DNA of 64,000 nt from Arenibacter sp041392165 (lineage in GTDB: Bacteria; Bacteroidota; Bacteroidia; Flavobacteriales; Flavobacteriaceae): NCBI GenBank assembly GCA_041392165.1, contig JAWKMN010000003.1, positions 372,001-436,000 on the forward strand, given 5' to 3'. Every line of letters begins with the position of its first letter. Position 1 is the stretch's first letter. Below are positions 40,972-54,936 of this stretch, in pieces. Made by a program: the position numbers and the translations under genes. The notes beneath the pieces were generated by a model, which was given only the letters and a program-made list of their open reading frames with translations, made no database searches and was not told where the DNA came from.

Positions 40972-41523
40972 ATGTCAGAAGTATTGGATAAGAAATGGTA
41001 TGTTGTAAGGGCTGTAAGTGGTCAGGAAAACAAAATTAAAGGCTATATAGAGGCGGAAGTGGCCAGACTTGGTTTTGAGGACTACTTGGAAGAGGTTCTT
41101 GTTCCTACTGAAAAAGTGGTGCAAATTAGGAACGGGAAAAAGATAAATAAGGAGCGTGTATATTTTCCCGGATATATTATGATCAAAGCCAATCTTGGAG
41201 GTGAAATGGTCCATATTATCCGTTCTATTACCAATGTTATTGGATTTTTGGGAGAAACCAAAGGTGGGGATCCCGTTCCCTTGAGGAAGTCCGAAGTGAA
41301 CAGGATGTTGGGGAAAGTAGATGAACTGGCCGTTAAGACCGATAGTGTTGCCATACCATTTGTGTTTGGGGAAACGGTAAAGGTTATTGATGGGCCTTTC
41401 AATGGTTTTAACGGAACCGTAGAAAAAATTAACGAAGAAAAGCGTAAACTGGAGGTAATGGTGAAAATTTTCGGAAGAAAAACACCTTTGGAGCTCAGTT
41501 ATATGCAGGTAGAAAAAGTTTAA
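40972..41523 (+). CDS. nusG: Transcription termination/antitermination protein NusG
   Basis: 183 residues: N-terminal NGN domain (KKWYVVRAVSGQENKIKGYIE, RVYFPGYIMIKANL) and C-terminal KOW domain (GETVKVIDGPFNGFNGTVEKINEEKRKL). It couples RNA polymerase to the ribosome and Rho. Standard size and position. Confidence 0.97.
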   Translation: MSEVLDKKWYVVRAVSGQENKIKGYIEAEVARLGFEDYLEEVLVPTEKVVQIRNGKKINKERVYFPGYIMIKANLGGEMVHIIRSITNVIGFLGETKGGDPVPLRKSEVNRMLGKVDELAVKTDSVAIPFVFGETVKVIDGPFNGFNGTVEKINEEKRKLEVMVKIFGRKTPLELSYMQVEKV

Positions 41524-41592
41524 TAAGAACTGTTACATAGATGAAAGAAGTGTTGCTTCCAAATTAACACTCTTTAATTTTAATTTTAAACA

Positions 41593-42030
41593 ATGGCAAA
41601 AGAAGTAAGTAAAGTAGTTAAACTACAGGTTAGGGGAGGTGCAGCGAATCCGTCGCCACCGGTTGGACCCGCTTTAGGTGCTGCCGGGGTCAATATTATG
41701 GAGTTCTGCAAGCAGTTTAATGCGCGTACGCAGGACAAGCCAGGCAAGGTATTGCCGGTTGCGATCACGGTTTATAAAGACAAGTCGTTCGACTTCGTTG
41801 TAAAGACACCGCCGGCGGCAGTTCAATTAATGGAAGCGGCTAAGATTAAAAAGGGATCTGGCGAGCCTAACAGAAATAAGGTGGCAAGTGTATCTTGGGA
41901 CCAGATCAAGTTGATCGCTGAAGACAAAATGGTAGATCTTAATGCCTTTACGGTAGAATCGGCAATGAGTATGGTTGCAGGTACGGCGAGATCTATGGGT
42001 TTAAAAGTTGCAGGCAATAGACCTTTTTAA
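41593..42030 (+). CDS. rplK: Large ribosomal subunit protein uL11
   Basis: 145 residues: KLQVRGGAANPSPPVGPALGAAGVNIMEFC at the N-terminal domain and the rRNA-binding C-terminal domain (MSMVAGTARSMGLKV). Part of the GTPase-associated centre. It lies 20 nt before rplA. Confidence 0.98.
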   Translation: MAKEVSKVVKLQVRGGAANPSPPVGPALGAAGVNIMEFCKQFNARTQDKPGKVLPVAITVYKDKSFDFVVKTPPAAVQLMEAAKIKKGSGEPNRNKVASVSWDQIKLIAEDKMVDLNAFTVESAMSMVAGTARSMGLKVAGNRPF

Positions 42031-42050
42031 AATCTTAAAAGCAATTTAGA

Positions 42051-42740
42051 ATGGCAAAATTAACAAAGAAGCAAAAGGAGGCCCATAGCAAAATAGATAA
42101 AAACAAACTCTATTCTGTGAAAGAGGCATCTGCTTTAGTAAAAGAAATAACCAGTGCAAAATTCGATGCATCTGTTGAGTTGGCGGTACGTTTGGGCGTT
42201 GATCCAAGAAAAGCCAATCAAATGGTTCGTGGCGTTGTTACACTTCCCCATGGTACCGGTAAGGATGTTAAGGTTTTGGCTTTGGTGACACCGGACAAAG
42301 AAGCTGAGGCTAAAGAAGCTGGAGCCGATTTTGTAGGATTGGACGAATATTTGGATAAAATTAAGAACGGTTGGACCGATGTTGATGTCATTATCACCAT
42401 GCCAAGCGTTATGGGTAAGCTGGGTCCTTTAGGTAGGATCTTGGGGCCAAGAGGCCTTATGCCCAACCCAAAGACGGGTACGGTTACTATGGATGTTGCC
42501 AAAGCGGTAGCCGAGGTAAAGGCCGGTAAGATCGATTTTAAAGTGGATAAAACAGGAATTGTGCATGCTGCTATCGGGAAAGTTTCTTTCTCGGCCGATA
42601 AAATTGCGGATAATGCCAACGAACTGTTGGATACATTGGTAAAATTAAAGCCAGCTGCAGCCAAGGGGGTATATGTAAAAACGATATATATGTCCAGTAC
42701 TATGAGTCCTAGTGTTGCATTGGATCCAAAAGCGGTTTAA
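42051..42740 (+). CDS. rplA: Large ribosomal subunit protein uL1
   Basis: 229 residues, L1-stalk protein. It contains LGVDPRKANQMVRGVVTLPHGTGK, MGKLGPLGRILGPRGLMPNPKTGTVT and the C-terminal VKTIYMSSTMSPSVALDP. In many bacteria L1 represses its own operon translationally. Confidence 0.98.
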   Translation: MAKLTKKQKEAHSKIDKNKLYSVKEASALVKEITSAKFDASVELAVRLGVDPRKANQMVRGVVTLPHGTGKDVKVLALVTPDKEAEAKEAGADFVGLDEYLDKIKNGWTDVDVIITMPSVMGKLGPLGRILGPRGLMPNPKTGTVTMDVAKAVAEVKAGKIDFKVDKTGIVHAAIGKVSFSADKIADNANELLDTLVKLKPAAAKGVYVKTIYMSSTMSPSVALDPKAV

Positions 42741-42762
42741 CTGGTAGTTGAAAATTTTTATT

Positions 42763-43278
42763 ATGACAAGAGAAGAAAAATTAAATGTTATACAAGATTT
42801 AACTGCGCAGTTAGGGGAGAACTCCACCATATATTTGGCCGACATTTCCGGATTGAATGCTGAAACCACTTCAGCTTTGAGAAGGGCTTGTTACAAGGCC
42901 GATATAAAACTTGCAGTAGTTAAGAATACCTTGCTTGCAAAGGCAATGGAAGCTTCGGATAAGGATTTCGGCGAACTTCCTACAGTATTGAAGGGGAATA
43001 CCTCTTTAATGTTTGCGGAAACCGGGAACGCCCCTGCAAAGCTGATCAAGACCTTTAGGAAAAAGGCGAGCATGCCTTTATTGAAGGGAGCTTATATTGC
43101 CGAGGCAATTTATGTTGGTGATGATCAATTGGATGCCCTTGAAAGCATTAAGTCCAAAGAAGAAATGGTTGGGGAAATTATCGGATTGTTGCAATCTCCG
43201 GCCAAAAATGTTATTTCTGGACTTAAATCCGGTGGAGGTAAACTTGCCGGAATCCTTAAGACATTATCAGAAAGATAA
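42763..43278 (+). CDS. rplJ: Large ribosomal subunit protein uL10
   Basis: 171 residues from the ATG at 42763 (MTREEKLNVIQDL). A TTG at 42748 is in frame but adds foreign residues. uL10 anchors bL12 dimers through its C-terminal helix. Conserved RRACYKADIKLAVVKNTLLAKA is present. Confidence 0.96.
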   Translation: MTREEKLNVIQDLTAQLGENSTIYLADISGLNAETTSALRRACYKADIKLAVVKNTLLAKAMEASDKDFGELPTVLKGNTSLMFAETGNAPAKLIKTFRKKASMPLLKGAYIAEAIYVGDDQLDALESIKSKEEMVGEIIGLLQSPAKNVISGLKSGGGKLAGILKTLSER

Positions 43279-43331
43279 TACGTACGCACTAAAAACAATT
43301 ATATTTTAAAATTTTATTAAACGATAGAAAA

Positions 43332-43712
43332 ATGGCAGATTTAAAAGATTTCGCAGAACAATTGGTTAACCTTACAGTAAAGGAAGTAAATGAGTTGGCC
43401 AATATATTAAAAGAAGAATACGGTATAGAGCCTGCAGCTGCTGCAGTTGCTGTTGCTGCTGGTGGCGGTGCTGCCGATGGTGGTGAGGCAGCCGAGGAAA
43501 AATCGGAATTCGACGTAATATTGAAATCAGCTGGTGCTTCTAAATTGGCAGTAGTTAAATTGGTTAAGGAATTGACCGGTTTAGGATTGAAAGATGCTAA
43601 GGACATCGTTGATAGCGCACCAAAAGCCGTTAAGGAAGGTGTTTCTAAAGACGAAGCTGAAGGAATTAAAAAATCTTTGGAAGAAGCAGGAGCGGAAGTT
43701 GAGCTTAAATAA
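43332..43712 (+). CDS. rplL: Large ribosomal subunit protein bL12
   Basis: 126 residues: N-terminal dimerisation domain, an Ala/Gly-rich hinge (about 38-56), and the factor-binding C-terminal domain with KLAVVKLVKELTGLGLKDAKDIVD. It recruits translation GTPases. Confidence 0.98.
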   Translation: MADLKDFAEQLVNLTVKEVNELANILKEEYGIEPAAAAVAVAAGGGAADGGEAAEEKSEFDVILKSAGASKLAVVKLVKELTGLGLKDAKDIVDSAPKAVKEGVSKDEAEGIKKSLEEAGAEVELK

Positions 43713-43740
43713 TAGCAACAACAACCATGATTATTTTGGT

Positions 43741-43781
43741 TTAGGTCTTTCCGCTTTTTGTGGCTAGACCTAAGCCTTTTT
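43741..43781 (+). terminator. Hairpin/attenuator between rplL and rpoB
   Basis: TTAGGTCT (43741-43748) pairs with AGACCTAA (43766-43773), with inner CCGC/GTGG pairing, then GCC and five T. It looks like a weak terminator. In other bacteria partial termination here lowers rpoBC expression relative to ribosomal proteins. Confidence 0.6.
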
Positions 43782-43848
43782 ATACATACAGTGTATATTG
43801 GCGTACACTACCCAATTATAGTATTCACGATCAAAATTTTGTCCATAG

Positions 43849-46800
43849 ATGTTCACAAATCAGACTGAAAGAATAAGTTTCGCATCCGCTAAGAACACGC
43901 CGAATTATCCGGATTTCTTGGACATTCAGATTAAATCATTTCAAGATTTTTTCCAGCTTGAAACCAAATCTGACGAGAGGGGCAATGAGGGGTTGTACAA
44001 CACCTTCATGGAAAACTTTCCCATTACAGACACAAGGAACCAGTTCGTATTAGAATTTTTAGATTATTTCATTGATCCACCAAGATATTCCATTCAAGAA
44101 TGTATAGAGCGTGGACTTACTTATAGTGTTCCATTAAAAGCAAGATTAAAATTATATTGTACGGATCCCGAGCATGAGGATTTCGAGACCATTGTACAGG
44201 ATGTTTACTTGGGGACTATTCCTTATATGACCCCAAGCGGAACCTTTGTTATCAATGGTGCGGAACGTGTCGTTGTTTCCCAATTACACCGTTCTCCCGG
44301 GGTTTTCTTTGGTCAATCCTTTCACGCCAATGGAACTAAATTGTATTCTGCCAGGGTCATTCCTTTTAAAGGTTCTTGGATAGAATTTGCAACGGATATC
44401 AATGGCGTAATGTATGCCTATATCGATAGAAAGAAAAAATTACCGGTTACTACCCTGTTCAGGGCCATTGGCTTTGAAAGGGATAAGGATATTTTGGAGA
44501 TATTCGACCTTTCGGAAGAGGTCAAAGTTTCAAATACCGGTCTAAAAAAAGTATTGGGCCGTAAATTGGCGGCCAGGGTATTGAATACATGGCATGAGGA
44601 TTTTGTGGATGAAGATACCGGTGAAGTGGTATCCATTGAAAGAAATGAGATTATCCTTGACCGTGATACTATATTGGAAAAAGATCACATAAACGAGATT
44701 TTGGAAGCCGATGTGAAGACGATTCTTCTGCACAAGGAGAATAATGCACAAAGCGATTATGCCATTATCCATAACACCCTTCAAAAGGATCCTACAAACT
44801 CCGAAAAAGAGGCTGTTGAACATATTTACCGCCAATTACGGAATGCTGAACCGCCCGATGAGGAAACAGCACGTGGTATTATAGATAAATTGTTCTTTTC
44901 TGATCAACGTTATAACCTTGGTGAGGTAGGGCGTTATAGAATGAACAAAAAATTGGGATTGGATATCGGAATGGACAAGCAGGTCTTGACCAAGGAAGAT
45001 ATTATTACCATTATTAAATATTTGATCGAGTTGATCAACTCAAAAGCCGAGATAGATGATATTGACCACCTTTCCAACCGTAGGGTAAGGACTGTGGGGG
45101 AACAATTGTCCCAGCAATTTGGTGTTGGTCTGGCACGTATGGCCAGGACTATCCGCGAACGTATGAACGTTCGTGATAATGAGGTGTTTACCCCGATCGA
45201 TCTGATCAACGCCAAAACCTTGTCTTCTGTGATCAACTCCTTCTTTGGTACCAACCAGTTGTCACAGTTTATGGATCAAACAAATCCATTGGCCGAGATT
45301 ACACACAAGAGAAGATTATCGGCACTGGGGCCAGGTGGACTTTCTAGGGAAAGGGCAGGTTTCGAGGTACGTGACGTACACTATACGCATTACGGCCGAC
45401 TTTGTCCTATAGAAACCCCGGAAGGACCGAATATTGGATTGATCTCCTCACTTTCGGTATTTGCCAAGGTGAACCCTATGGGCTTTCTGGAAACACCATA
45501 TCGTAAGGTAGATAACGGTACGGTGAATCTCAATGATTTTACTTACTTAAGTGCGGAAGAGGAGGAAGGAATGAAAATTGCCCAGGCAAACATTCCTATG
45601 GATGAAAAAGGAACCATTACTGCAGAAAAGGTAATTGCAAGGGATGAAGGGGATTTTCCAGTAATAGATCCCGCTGAAATTCATTATACCGATGTTGCGC
45701 CCAACCAGATAGCTTCCATTTCGGCATCTTTGATTCCATTTTTGGAGCATGATGATGCCAACAGGGCTTTGATGGGATCTAACATGATGCGTCAGGCCGT
45801 TCCATTATTGAAACCGGAATCCCCAATTGTAGGTACGGGTCTGGAGCGTCAAGTAGCGTCAGATTCAAGGGTATTGATCAATGCAGAAGGGGATGGGGTC
45901 ATAGAATATGTGGATTCCCAAAAAATTACTATTAAGTACGATCGTACCGAAGAACAAAGATTGGTAAGTTTCGAAGAGGATTCCAAAACGTATGAGCTGG
46001 TCAAGTTCAGAAAAACAAACCAAGGAACAAGTATTAACCTTAAACCAATTGTTAAAAAAGGATATAAGGTTAAAAAAGGACAAGTACTTTGCGAAGGTTA
46101 TGCAACAGAAAGTGGCGAATTGGCCCTTGGAAGAAACTTGGTAGTGGCATTTATGCCATGGAAAGGATATAACTTTGAGGATGCGATCGTAATTTCTGAA
46201 AAAGTGGTTCGCGAGGACATATTTACCTCCATCCATGTTGATGAGTATGCCCTGGAGGTTAGGGATACCAAATTGGGAGCCGAGGAGCTGACCAATGATA
46301 TTCCCAACGTTTCCGAGGAAGCTACAAAAGATTTGGACGAATACGGAATGATCCGTATTGGTGCCGAGGTTAAACCGGGAGATATTCTGATAGGTAAGAT
46401 TACCCCTAAAGGGGAGTCCGATCCTACTCCCGAAGAGAAATTGTTACGTGCCATATTTGGTGACAAGGCCGGGGATGTAAAAGATGCATCCTTAAAGGCA
46501 TCCCCATCACTTAGAGGGGTGGTTATAGACAAGAAATTGTTCTCAAGATCCGTAAAGGATAAGCGCAAGCGTTCCGAGGACAAGGAAGAGCTTTCCAAAT
46601 TGGAATTGGAATACGAAGTAAAGTTCCAACAGTTGAAAGATGTATTGGTCGAAAAACTATTTACATTGGTCAACGGCAAAACTTCACAAGGGGTATTGAA
46701 CGACCTTGGGGAAGAGGTGTTGCCAAAAGGGAAGAAGTATACCATGAAAATGTTGAATGCCGTTGATGATTTTGCCCATTTGGTGGGAGGTAGTTGGACT

Positions 46801-47658
46801 ACGGATAAGGAAAGCAATACCCTGGTAACGGATCTTCTTCATAATTATAAGATAAAGTTGAACGACCTTCAAGGTAACTTGAGAAGGGATAAGTTCACTA
46901 TTTCTGTAGGGGATGAACTGCCTGCCGGTATTATGAAATTGGCCAAAGTATATATTGCCAAAAAGCGTAAGCTCAAGGTGGGCGATAAAATGGCGGGCCG
47001 TCACGGAAACAAAGGTATCGTTTCCAGAATTGTGCGCCATGAGGATATGCCGTTCCTAGAGGATGGAACTCCTGTGGATATCGTATTGAATCCATTAGGG
47101 GTGCCTTCCCGTATGAACATTGGACAGATATATGAAACTGTTTTGGGATGGGCCGGATTAAAATTAGGGAAGAAATATGCGACCCCTATTTTTGATGGTG
47201 CTACCTTGGATGAAATCAATGCCTATACCGATGAAGCCGGTATTCCGAGATTTGGACATACCTATCTTCATGATGGTGGTACCGGTCAGCGTTTTGATCA
47301 GCCGGCTACCGTAGGGGTTATCTATATGCTGAAACTGGGGCATATGGTAGACGATAAGATGCATGCCCGTTCCATTGGGCCATACTCGCTTATTACGCAG
47401 CAGCCGTTGGGTGGTAAGGCACAATTTGGGGGACAGCGTTTTGGAGAGATGGAAGTTTGGGCACTGGAAGCATATGGTGCCTCTGCCACGCTACGTGAAA
47501 TATTGACCGTTAAATCGGATGATGTTATAGGTAGGGCCAAGACGTACGAGTCCATAGTGAAGGGAGAGACCATGCCCGAACCTGGTTTGCCAGAATCTTT
47601 CAATGTATTAATGCACGAACTTAAGGGATTAGGTCTGGATATTAGATTGGAAGAATAA
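43849..47658 (+). CDS. rpoB: RNA polymerase beta subunit
   Basis: 1269 residues. The rifampicin-pocket stretch begins GTNQLSQFMDQTNPLAEITH (from residue 467) followed by KRRLSALGPGGLSRERAGFEV. The Asp, His and Arg positions linked to rifampicin sensitivity are retained, but the Ser of the E. coli NNPLSEI motif is Ala here. Other conserved parts are GRHGNKGIVSRI and the C-terminal clamp region PLGGKAQFGGQRFGEMEVWALEAYGA. Confidence 0.99.
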   Translation: MFTNQTERISFASAKNTPNYPDFLDIQIKSFQDFFQLETKSDERGNEGLYNTFMENFPITDTRNQFVLEFLDYFIDPPRYSIQECIERGLTYSVPLKARLKLYCTDPEHEDFETIVQDVYLGTIPYMTPSGTFVINGAERVVVSQLHRSPGVFFGQSFHANGTKLYSARVIPFKGSWIEFATDINGVMYAYIDRKKKLPVTTLFRAIGFERDKDILEIFDLSEEVKVSNTGLKKVLGRKLAARVLNTWHEDFVDEDTGEVVSIERNEIILDRDTILEKDHINEILEADVKTILLHKENNAQSDYAIIHNTLQKDPTNSEKEAVEHIYRQLRNAEPPDEETARGIIDKLFFSDQRYNLGEVGRYRMNKKLGLDIGMDKQVLTKEDIITIIKYLIELINSKAEIDDIDHLSNRRVRTVGEQLSQQFGVGLARMARTIRERMNVRDNEVFTPIDLINAKTLSSVINSFFGTNQLSQFMDQTNPLAEITHKRRLSALGPGGLSRERAGFEVRDVHYTHYGRLCPIETPEGPNIGLISSLSVFAKVNPMGFLETPYRKVDNGTVNLNDFTYLSAEEEEGMKIAQANIPMDEKGTITAEKVIARDEGDFPVIDPAEIHYTDVAPNQIASISASLIPFLEHDDANRALMGSNMMRQAVPLLKPESPIVGTGLERQVASDSRVLINAEGDGVIEYVDSQKITIKYDRTEEQRLVSFEEDSKTYELVKFRKTNQGTSINLKPIVKKGYKVKKGQVLCEGYATESGELALGRNLVVAFMPWKGYNFEDAIVISEKVVREDIFTSIHVDEYALEVRDTKLGAEELTNDIPNVSEEATKDLDEYGMIRIGAEVKPGDILIGKITPKGESDPTPEEKLLRAIFGDKAGDVKDASLKASPSLRGVVIDKKLFSRSVKDKRKRSEDKEELSKLELEYEVKFQQLKDVLVEKLFTLVNGKTSQGVLNDLGEEVLPKGKKYTMKMLNAVDDFAHLVGGSWTTDKESNTLVTDLLHNYKIKLNDLQGNLRRDKFTISVGDELPAGIMKLAKVYIAKKRKLKVGDKMAGRHGNKGIVSRIVRHEDMPFLEDGTPVDIVLNPLGVPSRMNIGQIYETVLGWAGLKLGKKYATPIFDGATLDEINAYTDEAGIPRFGHTYLHDGGTGQRFDQPATVGVIYMLKLGHMVDDKMHARSIGPYSLITQQPLGGKAQFGGQRFGEMEVWALEAYGASATLREILTVKSDDVIGRAKTYESIVKGETMPEPGLPESFNVLMHELKGLGLDIRLEE

Positions 47659-47720
47659 CAGGGACTGGTTTTGAACACCATTCCTAATAACAAGAATTAA
47701 ATTAGTATCAGAATATAGTT

Positions 47721-52019
<4,299 letters not shown>

Positions 52020-52027
52020 ATAATGGG

Positions 52028-52059
52028 AACCTCGGTGTTATTCACCGAGGTTTTTTTTT
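52028..52059 (+). terminator. rpoBC operon terminator
   Basis: AACCTCGGTG / CACCGAGGTT with loop TTATT, followed by a run of T, 8 nt after the rpoC stop. Confidence 0.9.
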
Positions 52060-52124
52060 GAACAATTTAATAGTAAATTGTTCTTTTCCATATAGCCAAA
52101 TAGTAATAGGTAATCATTTTTATA

Positions 52125-52436
52125 ATGAGTGATAAAGACCAAAACCAAAAACAGATCAATATAGAATTGGATGAAAAGACAGCCGAAGGAATCTATTCCA
52201 ATTTGGCCATAATCAATCATTCTGTTTCAGAATTTGTAGTGGATTTTATTAGTATGATGCCCGGAGCTCCCAAGGCAAAAGTAAAAAGTAGAATTGTACT
52301 TACCCCGCAACATGCCAAGAAATTCTTAAAGGCGCTGGGTGATAATGTGGGTCGCTTCGAAAAGGCCCATGGGACCATAAAGGATTATGAGCAACCACCA
52401 ATTCCATTAAATTTTGGACCAACGGGAGAGGCTTGA
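52125..52436 (+). CDS. DUF3467-family protein
   Basis: 103 residues, MSDKDQNQKQINIELDEKTAEG, then YSNLAIINHSVSEFVVDFISMMP and RIVLTPQHAKKFLKALGDNV. This matches DUF3467, a small conserved family found downstream of rpoC in Bacteroidota. No membrane segments or catalytic residues are evident. The role is unknown; the linkage suggests an RNA polymerase- or ribosome-related function, which is only inference. Confidence 0.85.
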   Translation: MSDKDQNQKQINIELDEKTAEGIYSNLAIINHSVSEFVVDFISMMPGAPKAKVKSRIVLTPQHAKKFLKALGDNVGRFEKAHGTIKDYEQPPIPLNFGPTGEA

Positions 52437-52843
52437 AGATTGGTTTGAAGTTCAACGTTTAAGATAAGTCGGCAGTTTGCAGTTGCAGTGGGCAAAAAAG
52501 CACCTAAAATTGAAAGTTCAATGTCTAAGGCTCAAAGTTAATCATTGTATATTCCTAAATAGGGTTGACCGTTTTAGATTAAAATTTCATTGTCAAAAAT
52601 AGTGATTGTTTTTTATACGTCAGATGGAATTCGCTATTGAACATATCGTCCCGATAATTATCGGGAGGTATCAAGTTGTTATGGCTCATTTCATGAACAT
52701 ATAAGTCCTTTACATAACCACATAACTATTTTCTAGCTAGTACTTGTCTTTTCTCTTTTTTCTATCTTCTGTAAGGCAATTGGCAACTATATGCCGATGG
52801 AATTTTGTTCAAGGGTGGTTTGTTTATTGCTATTTCATAGCTT
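52437..52843. other. 407-bp spacer with palindrome and low-complexity repeats
   Basis: The region contains GGCAGTTTGCAGTTGCAGTG and GAAAGTTCAATGTCTAAGG stretches similar to those at 10080-10135, and the palindrome listed at 52650-52665. No coding potential was recognised. Confidence 0.5.
52650..52665. repeat. Perfect 16-bp palindrome CCCGATAATTATCGGG
   Basis: A self-complementary sequence, followed by AGGT. A degenerate relative, CCTGACAATTATCGGGAGG, occurs at 25082-25100, and a half site CTCCCGATAG near 10011-10020. All are intergenic, pointing to a dispersed repeat rather than an operator. Confidence 0.45.
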
Positions 52844-54433
52844 TCAATTAAATTCCGAAGTAAAATGAAGTTTTACATTGGGATATTTTTGCTGCGTCAT
52901 TTGCAATGAAAATTGGGAATCCGCAAGAAAAACTAGTTGTTTTCGCTTGTCCTTGGCCAAGAATTTCTGTTTTACCCGTTTAAATTCTTTAAACTCCTCA
53001 CTGTTTTTGTCTTTAGGGTCTACCCAGCATGCTTTGTAAACAGGAAAATTTTCATAGGTACATTTGGCGGCATATTCGTGCTCCAAACGGTATTGTATCA
53101 CTTCAAATTGTAGGGCGCCCACTGTTCCTATAACTTTTCTGTTGTTCATTTCCAGGGTAAATAATTGGGCAACCCCTTCATCCATCAACTGGTCTATTCC
53201 TTTGTTAAGCTGTTTGGCTTTCAGGGGATCGGCATTATTGATATACCTAAAATGTTCAGGAGAAAAACTGGGGATGCCTTTGTAATGTAGTACTTCGCCT
53301 TCCGTTAAGGTGTCCCCTATCTTGAAATTTCCGGTATCATGTAACCCAACAATATCCCCGGGATAAGAAATATCCACAATTTCTTTTTTCTCGGCGAAAA
53401 ATGCATTGGGACTGGAGAATTTTAAATTTTTGTTTTGACGAACGTGTAAATAGGGTTTGTTTCTTTCAAAAGTACCGGAAACTATTTTTATAAAGGCAAG
53501 ACGGTCCCTGTGCTTGGGATCCATATTGGCGTGTATCTTAAATACAAAGCCCGTTAATTCCTTTTCATCGGCTTGGACCAAGCGCTCTTCGGCCATTTTG
53601 GCCCGTGGGGAAGGAGCAATATCTATAAAACAATCCAACAGTTCCCTTACCCCAAAATTGTTCAGGGCAGAGCCAAAAAAGACGGGTTGCTGTGTTCCTT
53701 TGAGGTAATTTTCCTTGTTAAACGGTGGGTATACCCCATTGACCAATTCTAAATTGTCCCTAAGTTCTGTGGCCGCCTTGGCACCTATGATTTTTTCAAG
53801 CTGGGGATTGCTTAAATCGTCGAAAGCAATAGTGTCCTCAATATTCTTTTTGCTATCCCCACTAAAGAGATTAATGTTTTTTTCGTAAATATTATAGATG
53901 CCCTTAAAATCATACCCCATACCAATAGGGAAACTTAAAGGGGTTACGGAAAGGCCTAATTTCTGTTCTACTTCGTCCAATAAATCAAAGGCATCCTTTC
54001 CTTCCCGGTCCAATTTGTTGATGAATACGATCATTGGTATGTTGCGCATTCTACATACTTCCACCAATTTTTCCGTTTGCTCCTCCACACCCTTGGCAAC
54101 ATCTACAACAACAATCACACTGTCTACAGCAGTTAGGGTTCTAAAGGTATCTTCGGCAAAATCCTTATGGCCGGGAGTATCCAGGATGTTTATTTTTTTG
54201 TCTTTGTATAGGAAGGCAAGAACAGAGGTGGCTACGGAAATGCCCCTTTGTTTTTCAATTTCCATAAAGTCGCTGGTAGCAGTTTTCTTTATCTTATTGT
54301 TTTTCACGGCGCCTGCTTCCTGAATGGCACCACCAAAAAGCAGTAATTTTTCCGTAAGTGTTGTTTTTCCCGCATCGGGATGTGATATTATTCCGAAAGT
54401 CCTTCTTCTTTCAATTTGTTCCCTAAAACTCAT
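52844..54433 (-). CDS. prfC: Peptide chain release factor 3
   Basis: 529-residue translational GTPase that recycles RF1/RF2. G1 ISHPDAGKTTLTEKL near 16-30, the switch region with RGISVATSVLAF, G3 DTPGHKDF, G4 NKLDREGKD, and domains II-III complete. The DNA is divergent from the adhesin block and convergent with the DUF3467 gene. Confidence 0.97.
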   Translation of the reverse strand: MSFREQIERRRTFGIISHPDAGKTTLTEKLLLFGGAIQEAGAVKNNKIKKTATSDFMEIEKQRGISVATSVLAFLYKDKKINILDTPGHKDFAEDTFRTLTAVDSVIVVVDVAKGVEEQTEKLVEVCRMRNIPMIVFINKLDREGKDAFDLLDEVEQKLGLSVTPLSFPIGMGYDFKGIYNIYEKNINLFSGDSKKNIEDTIAFDDLSNPQLEKIIGAKAATELRDNLELVNGVYPPFNKENYLKGTQQPVFFGSALNNFGVRELLDCFIDIAPSPRAKMAEERLVQADEKELTGFVFKIHANMDPKHRDRLAFIKIVSGTFERNKPYLHVRQNKNLKFSSPNAFFAEKKEIVDISYPGDIVGLHDTGNFKIGDTLTEGEVLHYKGIPSFSPEHFRYINNADPLKAKQLNKGIDQLMDEGVAQLFTLEMNNRKVIGTVGALQFEVIQYRLEHEYAAKCTYENFPVYKACWVDPKDKNSEEFKEFKRVKQKFLAKDKRKQLVFLADSQFSLQMTQQKYPNVKLHFTSEFN

Positions 54434-54936
54434 TAAGTATTTGATTTCGGCAAAAATAAGTCAAATTAATTTTTTTCAACCAGCAAATAGGATAAAGAAA
54501 ATATTAATCTTTATAATTCCCCTACGGCTCTGCCTCGAGGATAGCCGGTTTCAAGAAATTTTTATTGGGTGGATTTATGGAAAATATAATTTTTACGCGA
54601 TAATCGAAATCCAAAAATAAAGTTCTTTTCAACGCCTAGAGGTTGTTTGCTTAGGAAGAACTGAAATTTATGCAAGCCTATTTTCCAATTATAGGACAGG
54701 CCGGTCTGATTGGAAAATGGAGCATTAATTTTAAATGATATGTCTTTAAATTTTTAGGAAAAAACCTACAATAATATAGTATTTAACGGACGATTCCTTC
54801 TTGATAAATAGAATAGGTCCATGGCAATTTTTATAAGTAATTAACACTTTGTCCGAGTAATACGGTTATTGGCAGATTTTCTATAATTTATGGTTTGAAA
54901 ACCATATGAGTATTGATTTTAAATATATCTTGCATC
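54434..54936. other. 503-bp A/T-rich spacer upstream of the adhesin duplication
   Basis: After the prfC promoter (54451-54479) this holds no ORF of interest. CTGCCTCGAGGATAG (about 54526-54540) and GCGATAATCGAAATCC (about 54596-54611) resemble parts of the trp-operon repeats at 23847-23914, in different order. The right end joins the duplicated leader at 54937. Confidence 0.4.
54451..54479 (-). promoter_or_regulatory. prfC promoter
   Basis: On the minus strand: TTG (54479-54477), 18 nt, TATTTTTG (54458-54451). A full consensus match with a leader of about 13 nt. Confidence 0.6.

Noticed and set aside
46098..46817. 239-codon minus-strand frame opposite rpoB
   Set aside because: Antisense to an essential conserved gene; Ser/Thr/Pro-rich shadow composition.
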